NCBI GenBank assembly: GCA_021779335.1
Contig: JAJYAW010000112.1
Coordinates: 1-8,073, forward strand
Source of the DNA: Myxococcales bacterium
GTDB lineage: Bacteria > Myxococcota > Myxococcia > Myxococcales > Anaeromyxobacteraceae
DNA: 8,073 bases
Reading direction: 5' to 3'
Program-made: the position numbers and the translations under genes
The notes under the pieces: generated by a model
What the model was told of the DNA's origin: nothing
Database searches by the model: none
The model's input: the letters and a program-made list of their open reading frames with translations, nothing else
Shown here: positions 1 through 8,045 of the stretch, piece after piece
Layout: each line of letters begins with the position of its first letter
Position numbering within the stretch: the first letter of the stretch is position 1

Positions 1-213
1 CGCGCGCGGCCGCCGGCGGTCCTCCCGGGCGCTCGCCCCGGCGGGGCCGCCCGGGGCCGGCGCCGATCCCGACCTGATCCCGCCGGCTTGCACCGGCCGG
101 AGTCCTGGGAGGAGCGCCCCGCCCCGGCGCATTTGCCGCGGCCCAGCGGATGGTTACGTCTTCGGTACCGCCGGTTCGGGCTGCGCCCGGAGCGGCGGCC
201 AGGGAGCGCCCGC
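1..213. other. Upstream region of ftsH, no gene assigned
   Basis: I cannot assign a gene here. Frame 3 of the + strand is open from the window edge to a TGA at 75-77 and would encode an Ala/Pro/Gly/Arg-rich tail, so an upstream gene could end there, but composition alone keeps GC-rich frames open. A short inverted repeat, GCCCC (35-39) and GGGGC (43-47) around a 3-base loop, could be part of a terminator but has no T run. No convincing -35/-10 pair or sigma-54 site was found. AGGGAG at 201-206 is the Shine-Dalgarno for the following gene. Confidence 0.4.
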
Positions 214-2052
214 ATGGATCGCCAGACCCGCTTCAACCTCCTCTACGTGGGGCTCGCCCTCGTCGGCGTCCTGGCCGCCCAGGACTTCTGGGCCCGCTCC
301 CAGGCCGTCGCCAACATCCCCTACAGCCAGTTCCAGGGGCTGGTGCGGTCCGGCGCCGTCGCGAAGGTGAGCATCGGCGCCGACCGGATCGCGGGCACGC
401 TCAAGAAGCCGCTCGACGGCAAGAGCGAGTTCGTCACCACCCGCGTCGAGCCGGACATCGCCAAGGAGCTCGACGCCGCCGGCGTGACCTACTCGGGCCG
501 GCTGCAGAACAACCTGCTGCCCCTGATCCTCTCCTGGGTCCTGCCGGTCCTCTTCTTCTTCGGCATCTGGATGTACCTGGGCAAGCGCATGCAGGCCGCC
601 GCCGGCGGGCCGGGGGGCGGGCTCATGTCCATCGGCAAGTCGAAGGCCAAGGTCTACGTGGAGACCGACACCAAGACCTCCTTCGCCGACGTGGCCGGGG
701 TGGACGAGGCCAAGGCCGAGCTCGCCGAGGTGGTGGCCTTCCTGAAGGACCCCAAGAGCTACGGCCGGCTCGGCGCCCGCATGCCCAAGGGCGTGCTGCT
801 GGTCGGTCCGCCGGGCACCGGCAAGACGCTGCTCGCCAAGGCCGTGGCGGGCGAGGCCAGCGTCCCCTTCTTCTCCATCTCCGGCTCGGAGTTCGTCGAG
901 ATGTTCGTGGGCGTGGGGGCGGCGCGGGTGCGCGACCTCTTCGAGCAGGCGCGCAAGCAGGCGCCGGCCATCATCTTCATCGACGAGCTCGACGCGCTGG
1001 GGCGGGCCCGCAACGCCATGCCCGGCATGGGCGGCGGCCACGACGAGAAGGAGCAGACGCTCAACCAGCTGCTGGTGGAGCTGGACGGCTTCGACGTCTC
1101 GACCGGCCTGGTCCTGGTGGCCGCCACCAACCGGCCGGAGATCCTGGATCCGGCCCTGCTGCGCGCCGGCCGCTTCGACCGGCAGGTGCTGGTGGACCGG
1201 CCGGACCGGCTGGGGCGCGTCCAGATCCTGGAGGTCCACGGCCGCAAGGTGAAGCTCGACGCCGACGTGAAGCTGGAGCAGGTGGCGGCCCTCACGCCGG
1301 GCTTCACCGGCGCGGATCTCGCCAACCTCATCAACGAGGCGGCCCTGGCCGCCACGCGCCGCGGCCCCTCGGCGGTGGACGTGACGATGGCGGACTTCAA
1401 CGTGGCCATCGAGCGGATCGTGGCGGGGCTGGAGAAGAAGAACCGGCTGCTCAACCCGCGCGAGCGGGAGATCGTGGCCCACCACGAGCTGGGACACGCC
1501 CTGGTGGCCTCGGCGCTGCCGGGCACCGATCCGGTCCACAAGATCTCCATCATCCCGCGCGGCATCGGCGCGCTCGGCTACACCATCCAGCGCCCCACCG
1601 AGGACCGCTTCCTCATGACGCGGGAGGAGCTCGACAACAAGATGGCGGTGCTCATGGGCGGCCGGGCCGCGGAGCACCTGGTCTTCGGCCACTTCTCCAC
1701 CGGCGCCGCGGACGACATCGCCCGCGCCACCGACATCGCCCGCTCCATGGTGACGCGGTTCGGCATGGGCGGCCCGCTCGGGCCGGTCACCTACGAGTCC
1801 GAGCAGGCCGGCTTCCTGGGCCAGGTGGCCGGGCCGCGCCGGCTCTACGCCGAGGAGACGGCGCGGGAGATCGACACGGCGGTGCGGGATCTCGTCGACG
1901 GCGCCTTCCAGCGCGCCCGTGCGCTCCTCCAGGCGAACCGGGACCTGCTCATGGACGGGTCGAGGCTGCTGCTCGAGAAGGAGACCCTGAGCGACGGCGA
2001 CCTGGCCGGCGTGCTGGGGCGGGTGCACGCGGAGGATCTGAAGGCCGCGTAG
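214..2052 (+). CDS. ftsH: ATP-dependent zinc metalloprotease, FtsH/Yme1 family
   Basis: Membrane-bound AAA+ protease (peptidase family M41) that, in known members, assembles as a hexamer and degrades misfolded membrane proteins and selected cytosolic regulators. The product is 612 aa, slightly shorter than E. coli FtsH and without a long C-terminal tail. In order: TM1 about residues 7-26; a small periplasmic domain about 27-100; TM2 about 101-122; Walker A GPPGTGKT 198-205; pore motif FVGVGAAR 231-238; Walker B IIFIDE 253-258; second region of homology AATNRP 303-308 with arginine fingers in GRFDR 319-323; zinc motif HELGH 424-428; probable third zinc ligand Asp501 in STGAADDI. The ATG at 214 is chosen because AGGGAG lies 7 bases upstream and the protein then starts directly before TM1. 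A TTG at 88 in the same frame would add 42 Arg/Pro-rich residues unlike the family. It is a monocistronic gene facing the hydrolase. Genomes of this type often carry several ftsH paralogues, so this may not be the housekeeping copy. Confidence 0.95.
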   Translation: MDRQTRFNLLYVGLALVGVLAAQDFWARSQAVANIPYSQFQGLVRSGAVAKVSIGADRIAGTLKKPLDGKSEFVTTRVEPDIAKELDAAGVTYSGRLQNNLLPLILSWVLPVLFFFGIWMYLGKRMQAAAGGPGGGLMSIGKSKAKVYVETDTKTSFADVAGVDEAKAELAEVVAFLKDPKSYGRLGARMPKGVLLVGPPGTGKTLLAKAVAGEASVPFFSISGSEFVEMFVGVGAARVRDLFEQARKQAPAIIFIDELDALGRARNAMPGMGGGHDEKEQTLNQLLVELDGFDVSTGLVLVAATNRPEILDPALLRAGRFDRQVLVDRPDRLGRVQILEVHGRKVKLDADVKLEQVAALTPGFTGADLANLINEAALAATRRGPSAVDVTMADFNVAIERIVAGLEKKNRLLNPREREIVAHHELGHALVASALPGTDPVHKISIIPRGIGALGYTIQRPTEDRFLMTREELDNKMAVLMGGRAAEHLVFGHFSTGAADDIARATDIARSMVTRFGMGGPLGPVTYESEQAGFLGQVAGPRRLYAEETAREIDTAVRDLVDGAFQRARALLQANRDLLMDGSRLLLEKETLSDGDLAGVLGRVHAEDLKAA

Positions 2053-2101
2053 CGGCCGGCCGGCCCCGGCCCGGCGGGGTCGCGCGCGGCGCGGGCTGGC
2101 C

Positions 2102-3151
2102 TCAGCGCGGCGTGGAGTGGCCGACGAGCCAGGCCCGCACCGCGGGGAACAGGAACGCCGGCGCCCGCCGCCCCAGCAGGAGATCGGTGTGCCCCACGCC
2201 GGCCGGGGCCTCCAGGTACGCCCGCTCCCCGCCCCAGCGCTCGCAGGCCTCGCGCACGATGCCCGGCGTGGCCAGGCCGTCCGCTGGCGCCGCCACGAAG
2301 AGCGCCGGGACGCGACAGGCCGACAGCGCCGCGCGCCAGTCGTCCGCGCCGTCCAGCGAGCCGAGGCGGTCCTCGCGGACGAAGGCCCCGAAGTGCGCCA
2401 CCACGCCCGGCGGCAGGTCCTCGATGACGTTCATGAGGAGCCGGCGGAAGACCGGCCCGTCCATCTCGTCGGGCTGGATCGAGAGGGTGGCCGCGCCGGG
2501 GTGCCAGAGCCCGGCCAGCGGCGCCAGCATCCGCGCCCCCAGGCGGGTCAGCCGGAGCGCGGCCAGGACCGGCAGGACGCGCAGGCGGCGCCCGGCCTCC
2601 GGCGTGAAGCGGACGGGCGGCGCCAGCGCGACCACCCCGGCGATCCGGTCCGGGTGGTGTGCCGCCGCGGCCAGGCCGAGCAGCGCCCCCTGGCTGTGGC
2701 CCACCAGCAGCACCTGGCGCTCGCCGGTGGCCGCGGCCACCGCGTCGAGCGCGGCCGGGAGATCGAGGCCGAGGTAGTCGTCGAGCGTCCAGCGGCGCGG
2801 CGCGCCCTGGCCGGGGCCCGGCCGGGAGCCGCCGTGGCCGCGCAGGTCGAGGGCGAAGCAGTCGAAGCCCGCGCCGGCCAGGTGGGCCGAGAGGGAGAGG
2901 TGCTCCAGGCCGAAGTCGAGCGCCAGCCGGTTCATGGCGAGGCCGTGGACCAGCAGCACCGGCGGCCGGCGCGGAGCGGAGCGCGGCCGGCGCCGGCCCA
3001 GGCAGAGGACCCAGCCGTCGGCGGTCCTGGCCTCGAGCCGCTCGTCCTCCTGGCCGGGGGCCGCCAGCTTCCAGCGCCAGAAGGCGAGGTGCGCGAAGGA
3101 CGCCAGGAGGAGCGCGGCCAGGAGGAGCGCGGCGGCGAGGGGCGAGGTCAC
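2102..3151 (-). CDS. Alpha/beta hydrolase with N-terminal membrane anchor
   Basis: Serine hydrolase of the alpha/beta fold, 349 aa; the substrate cannot be told from sequence. Residues about 5-25 form a very hydrophobic Leu/Ala segment, which suggests a signal anchor or signal peptide. The catalytic domain follows: oxyanion region VHG 68-70, an LRGHGGS motif near 103-109, nucleophile elbow GHSQG with Ser153, likely acid Asp291 in APADG, and likely base His321 in GVGHTD. A helical cap probably lies between about 180 and 275. Esterase, lipase-like and PHA-synthase-like roles are all possible. It starts at a GTG (3151-3149) and has no clear Shine-Dalgarno. A TAGAAT -10-like hexamer lies just 6 bases before the start, which fits a leaderless mRNA. 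It is convergent with ftsH (49-base gap) and divergent from glnB. Nothing ties it functionally to nitrogen control. Confidence 0.9.
   Translation of the reverse strand: MTSPLAAALLLAALLLASFAHLAFWRWKLAAPGQEDERLEARTADGWVLCLGRRRPRSAPRRPPVLLVHGLAMNRLALDFGLEHLSLSAHLAGAGFDCFALDLRGHGGSRPGPGQGAPRRWTLDDYLGLDLPAALDAVAAATGERQVLLVGHSQGALLGLAAAAHHPDRIAGVVALAPPVRFTPEAGRRLRVLPVLAALRLTRLGARMLAPLAGLWHPGAATLSIQPDEMDGPVFRRLLMNVIEDLPPGVVAHFGAFVREDRLGSLDGADDWRAALSACRVPALFVAAPADGLATPGIVREACERWGGERAYLEAPAGVGHTDLLLGRRAPAFLFPAVRAWLVGHSTPR
3102..3131 (-). repeat. 15-bp tandem duplication in the hydrolase signal anchor
   Basis: Two perfect adjacent copies of GCCAGGAGGAGCGCG (+ strand sense), at 3102-3116 and 3117-3131. 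The unit is five codons, so the frame is kept. On the minus strand it encodes repeated Ala/Leu residues in the N-terminal hydrophobic segment (about residues 7-17). A slipped-strand duplication that lengthened the membrane segment is the simplest explanation. Confidence 0.8.
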
Positions 3152-3157
3152 CCCGCC

Positions 3158-3163
3158 ATTCTA
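3158..3163 (-). promoter_or_regulatory. Candidate -10 element for a leaderless hydrolase transcript
   Basis: On the minus strand the sequence is TAGAAT (5 of 6 to TATAAT), then six bases, then the GTG start codon. A transcript starting 6-7 bases after the hexamer would begin at or next to the GTG. This agrees with the lack of a Shine-Dalgarno. No good -35 hexamer is seen. The expected -35 position overlaps the palindrome at 3171-3184. Confidence 0.35.
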
Positions 3164-3170
3164 AGGGGGT

Positions 3171-3184
3171 CCCGGCGCGCCGGG
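3171..3184. promoter_or_regulatory. 14-bp perfect palindrome in the divergent region, possible operator
   Basis: CCCGGCGCGCCGGG is a perfect inverted repeat with no spacer. It lies between the putative hydrolase -10 element (3158-3163) and the glnB sigma-54 promoter (3195-3210). Position makes it a reasonable binding site for a dimeric regulator, but GC-only palindromes arise easily in DNA of this composition. Confidence 0.25.
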
Positions 3185-3194
3185 CGGCGCCGCG

Positions 3195-3210
3195 TGGCCT
3201 GTGCGTTGCA
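3195..3210 (+). promoter_or_regulatory. Sigma-54 (-24/-12) promoter of the glnB-ntrB operon
   Basis: TGGCCTGTGCGTTGCA matches the sigma-54 consensus TGGCACG-N4-TTGC(A/T) at 10 of 12 defined positions. It has intact TGGC and TTGCA blocks and exactly ten bases between GG and GC. It points toward glnB. The predicted transcription start is near 3221, giving a leader of about 197 bases. Sigma-54 promoters need an AAA+ activator, and NtrC is encoded in the same cluster. I did not find a convincing NtrC enhancer by eye; it would be expected upstream, inside the hydrolase 5' end. Confidence 0.7.
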
Positions 3211-3225
3211 GAATTCCCGCGGGCC

Positions 3226-3269
3226 GGAGGGATCGGCGCACCCGGACGCTCCGGGGCGGCGATCCTCCC
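3226..3269 (+). other. Possible folded element in the glnB leader
   Basis: An outer stem pairs GGATCG (3230-3235) with CGATCC (3260-3265) and can extend to 3226/3269 through a G-U pair and one mismatch. It encloses an inner hairpin, CCCGGA (3241-3246) with TCCGGG (3250-3255) around a CGC loop. It would be transcribed only from the distal sigma-54 promoter. No known riboswitch is recognised, and GC-rich DNA gives many such stems by chance. Confidence 0.25.
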
Positions 3270-3319
3270 GGTCCGGGGTCCAGCCGCACCGCCGGGAGAC
3301 CGGCGCGGCGTACGGGACA

Positions 3320-3341
3320 CGGGCAGTCCGTGCCCGCTTTT
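3320..3341 (+). terminator. Terminator-like hairpin in the glnB leader
   Basis: A perfect 6-bp stem, CGGGCA (3320-3325) and TGCCCG (3331-3336), with loop GTCCG, is followed by CTTTT (3337-3341). It resembles a weak intrinsic terminator or attenuator between the sigma-54 promoter and glnB. CACGG (3318-3322) can alternatively pair with CCGTG (3328-3332), so two exclusive stems exist. The right arm and T run are shared with the element upstream of glnA. Confidence 0.3.
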
Positions 3342-3356
3342 CGCGCAACCGCTCCC

Positions 3357-3386
3357 TTGACCGCCTCAGGTCACGGAGCGTAGCGT
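3357..3386 (+). promoter_or_regulatory. Candidate sigma-70 type promoter of glnB
   Basis: TTGACC at 3357-3362 (5 of 6 to TTGACA) is followed after 18 bases by TAGCGT at 3381-3386 (3 of 6 to TATAAT). Transcription would start near 3393 and give a short leader of about 25 bases with the GAGG ribosome-binding site. TGACC (3358-3362) and GGTCA (3369-3373) form an inverted repeat overlapping the -35 hexamer. The weak -10 keeps confidence modest. Confidence 0.35.
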
Positions 3387-3417
3387 CAACGCACCTTTCC
3401 CCCCATCGAGGTGAGCC

Positions 3418-3756
3418 GTGAAGAAGGTCGAGGCCATCATCAAGCCGTTCAAGCTGGACGAGGTGAAGCAGGCCCTTTCCGAGATCGGCGTGGCCGGACT
3501 CACCGCCACCGAGGTGAAGGGCTTCGGCCGGCAGAAGGGGCACACCGAGCTCTACCGGGGCGCGGAGTACGTGGTCGACTTCCTCCCCAAGGTGAAGGTG
3601 GAGGTGGTGGTCTCCGACGCGCTGGTCGGCAAGGTGGTCGAGGTCATCGAGCGCGCCGCCAAGACCGGCCGCATCGGCGACGGCAAGATCTTCGTGGTCC
3701 CGGTGGACGAGGTCATCCGCATCCGCACCGGCGAGCGCGGCGAGGAAGCGCTCTAA
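3418..3756 (+). CDS. glnB: Nitrogen regulatory protein PII
   Basis: Trimeric cytosolic PII signal protein, 112 aa, the standard family length. PII proteins bind ATP/ADP and 2-oxoglutarate and control NtrB and the glutamine synthetase adenylyltransferase. The T-loop carries YRGAEY with Tyr51, the uridylylation site, followed by VVDFLPKVK. The C-terminal PII signature TGRIGDGKIFV is at 83-93. Asp54 after the T-loop tyrosine and the RTGE-type C-terminus favour GlnB over GlnK, and there is no amtB neighbour. The GTG start is supported by GAGG at 3408-3411, 6 bases upstream. The gene lies 10 bases before ntrB, so the two are almost certainly cotranscribed. A sigma-54 site (3195-3210) and a possible sigma-70 site (3357-3386) lie upstream. 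Confidence 0.97.
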   Translation: MKKVEAIIKPFKLDEVKQALSEIGVAGLTATEVKGFGRQKGHTELYRGAEYVVDFLPKVKVEVVVSDALVGKVVEVIERAAKTGRIGDGKIFVVPVDEVIRIRTGERGEEAL

Positions 3757-3766
3757 GCGGGCGAAG

Positions 3767-4825
3767 GTGCCCCGCACCGGCAAGGCCCCCCAGCTCCCGG
3801 CCGCGCTGGCGCGCGCCGCGGTGGACTCGGTCGCCGACGCGGTCGTCGTCATCGGCGCCGACGGCGGCGTGGTCCACCTGAACCCGGCGGCGGAGGAGCT
3901 CTTCGGGCGCAGCCGCGAGCGGGCCGTGGGCCTGCCGGCGCGGGCGCTGCCCGGCGGCGCCCAGCTCGACGTCCTCTCCGAGCGGGCGCGGCGCTCGCAG
4001 GAGAGCCGGTGGGCCGACTTCCCGAGCCCGCAGGACTCCGGCGTGGCCATCACGGTGGAGGCGTCGCCCATGTTCGACGGCCCCACCATCGCCGGCACGG
4101 TGGTGGTCCTGCGCGTGCCGCGCGGCGGCGAGCGCGCCCTCAACTTCGAGGCGCTGGCGGCCGGCCTGGCCCACGAGATCAAGAACCCGCTGGCCGGCCT
4201 GCAGGGATCGGCGGAGCTGCTGGCGCGGGAGGCCGAGGGGAGCGCGCGGGCCTACGCCCAGGTCATCGCCCGGGAGGCCAGGCGGGTGGACGGGCTGGTG
4301 CGCGAGCTGCTCGACCTGGCCAGGCCGGCGGCGCTCCAGACGGGGCCGGTGGACATCCACCGGGTGCTGGGCGACGTGAGGGCGCTGGCGCGCGGCTTCC
4401 CCGGCGCCGAGCGGGTCACCTTCCTGGAGCGCTACGACCCCTCGCTGCCGCCGGTGCTCGGCGACGACGAGAAGCTGACGCAGGTGATCCTCAACCTCGT
4501 GAGGAACGCGCTCGATGCCGTGGCCGACCGGCCCGGCCCGACCATCACGCTGGAGACCAGCGTGGCCACCTTCCGGCTCCGCGCCCCCTCCGGCCGGACC
4601 CGCCCCCTGGCCCGCATCTCGGTCCAGGACGACGGCCCGGGCATCCCCGAGGCGATGCTGGCCAGGCTCTTCACCCCGTTCTCCACCTCCAAGCCGCACG
4701 GCACCGGGCTCGGGCTGGCCATCTCCCGCCGCATCGTGGACGCCCACGGCGGGCGCATCGAGGTGCGCAACCGGGCCGGCGGCGGCGCCGAGGCCAACGT
4801 CTACGTGCCGCTCGAGGTCAGCTAG
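3767..4825 (+). CDS. ntrB: Nitrogen regulation sensor histidine kinase NtrB (GlnL)
   Basis: Soluble two-component kinase/phosphatase of 352 aa, close to E. coli GlnL (349 aa). It has no transmembrane segments, as expected for a kinase that reads PII rather than an external ligand. An N-terminal PAS domain spans roughly residues 14-115. The dimerisation/phosphoacceptor helix carries GLAHEIKNPLAG with His136. The ATPase domain has an N box LNLVRNALDAV (Asn243, Asn247), G1 DDGPGIP 288-294, F box LFTPFSTSK 301-309, and G2 GTGLGLAIS 312-320. The start is GTG, 10 bases after the glnB stop, with only a weak Shine-Dalgarno; translational coupling to glnB is likely. Its partner NtrC follows after 123 bases. 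The family identification rests on the PAS-HisKA-HATPase order without membrane segments plus the flanking glnB and ntrC. Confidence 0.95.
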   Translation: MPRTGKAPQLPAALARAAVDSVADAVVVIGADGGVVHLNPAAEELFGRSRERAVGLPARALPGGAQLDVLSERARRSQESRWADFPSPQDSGVAITVEASPMFDGPTIAGTVVVLRVPRGGERALNFEALAAGLAHEIKNPLAGLQGSAELLAREAEGSARAYAQVIAREARRVDGLVRELLDLARPAALQTGPVDIHRVLGDVRALARGFPGAERVTFLERYDPSLPPVLGDDEKLTQVILNLVRNALDAVADRPGPTITLETSVATFRLRAPSGRTRPLARISVQDDGPGIPEAMLARLFTPFSTSKPHGTGLGLAISRRIVDAHGGRIEVRNRAGGGAEANVYVPLEVS

Positions 4826-4840
4826 CCCTCCCCCGGAGGG
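4826..4840 (+). terminator. GC hairpin directly after the ntrB stop
   Basis: CCCTCC (4826-4831) pairs perfectly with GGAGGG (4835-4840) around a CCC loop, starting at the first base after the stop codon. There is no T run, so it may be a 3'-end stabiliser, a partial terminator or chance. Confidence 0.25.
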
Positions 4841-4866
4841 GCGGGGCCGGAGGCCGGACCCCGGGC

Positions 4867-4882
4867 TGGCCCCTGCCTTGCT
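4867..4882 (+). promoter_or_regulatory. Sigma-54 (-24/-12) promoter of ntrC
   Basis: TGGCCCCTGCCTTGCT matches TGGCACG-N4-TTGC(A/T) at 10 of 12 positions, with intact TGGC and TTGCT and ten bases between GG and GC. Transcription should start near 4893, leaving a leader of about 56 bases that contains the triplicated ribosome-binding repeat. A perfect inverted repeat, GCCTTG (4875-4880) and CAAGGC (4885-4890) with loop CTAT, covers the -12 block and could affect polymerase binding. The gene for the likely activator, NtrC, is immediately downstream, so autoregulation is inferred. Confidence 0.7.
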
Positions 4883-4905
4883 ATCAAGGCCGCTGCCCGC
4901 CCGGG

Positions 4906-4944
4906 GCCGCAGGAGACAGCCGCAGGAGACAGCCGCAGGAGACA
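4906..4944 (+). repeat. Three perfect 13-bp tandem repeats carrying the ntrC ribosome-binding site
   Basis: GCCGCAGGAGACA occurs three times head to tail with no mismatch, at 4906-4918, 4919-4931 and 4932-4944. Each copy contains AGGAGA. The last copy places AGGAGA at 4937-4942, 6 bases before the GTG start, and is the functional Shine-Dalgarno. The other two lie 13 and 26 bases further upstream. The repeat ends 4 bases before the start codon. Copy number can change by slippage without touching the coding frame. Confidence 0.95.
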
Positions 4945-4948
4945 GATC

Positions 4949-6394
<1,446 letters not shown>

Positions 6395-6429
6395 CGGCAG
6401 CTCGCAGCGACTCCCTCGCGGTCACCGCC

Positions 6430-6446
6430 TGCCCGCTTTTCGGGCA
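6430..6446. promoter_or_regulatory. 17-bp inverted repeat between ntrC and glnA
   Basis: TGCCCG (6430-6435) and CGGGCA (6441-6446) are perfect arms around CTTTT. The first 13 bases recur exactly upstream of glnB (3331-3343), and the match extends to 19 of 21 bases. It lies about 35 bases after the ntrC stop and about 110 bases upstream of the predicted glnA sigma-54 start, a normal enhancer distance. It does not match the enteric NtrC consensus (GCAC-N7-GTGC). As a terminator it would be poor because no T run follows the stem. Confidence 0.35.
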
Positions 6447-6531
6447 CCCGGCTGCTCGCTTTCCAGGCAGCACCAAGGGCAATCCCCCCGTCCCGTCAGG
6501 CCTTTCCGGTCCGAAGCGGGGCCTCCCCAGG

Positions 6532-6547
6532 CGGCATGGAAGGTGCT
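6532..6547 (+). promoter_or_regulatory. Candidate sigma-54 promoter of glnA
   Basis: CGGCATGGAAGGTGCT matches TGGCACG-N4-TTGC(A/T) at 9 of 12 positions, with GG and GC correctly ten bases apart. The predicted start is near 6558, giving a 35-base leader. It is weaker than the glnB and ntrC sites because the first T of each block is lost. TGCTATCGA at 6545-6552 also resembles an extended -10 for the housekeeping sigma, without a good -35. A second GG-N10-GC match at 6441-6456 (CGGGCACCCGGCTGCT) has a poorer -24 block. Confidence 0.4.
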
Positions 6548-6592
6548 ATCGATCCCGCCTTCAACCCCCTCCCACGCGGAGAAACGATCACG

Positions 6593-8017
<1,425 letters not shown>

Positions 8018-8045
8018 CCGCGGCCCCGCGAGGGCCCGCGTCACC

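Noticed and set aside
88..92. TTGCA upstream of ftsH as a sigma-54 -12 block
   Set aside because: The bases ten positions upstream are TC, not GG, so the -24 element is missing.
88..213. N-terminal extension of FtsH from a TTG at 88
   Set aside because: The added 42 residues are Arg/Pro-rich and unlike the family, and AGGGAG is placed 7 bases before the ATG at 214.
154..2028. Long open frame on the minus strand through ftsH
   Set aside because: It is antisense to a gene with every FtsH motif; the translation is His/Arg/Val-rich without recognisable domains, an effect of GC-rich third positions.
2053..2101. Possible bidirectional terminator between ftsH and the hydrolase (CCCCG 2064-2068 with CGGGG 2075-2079)
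   Set aside because: Only a 5-bp stem and no T run on either strand; expected by chance in DNA this GC-rich.
6441..6456. Sigma-54 site CGGGCACCCGGCTGCT upstream of glnA
   Set aside because: Spacing is right but the -24 block reads CGGG rather than TGGC; the 6532-6547 site fits better. Kept only as a note.
6466..6480. NtrC-like half site GCACCAAGGGCA upstream of glnA
   Set aside because: Only one GCACC half is present, and the partner half does not match GGTGC at the required spacing.
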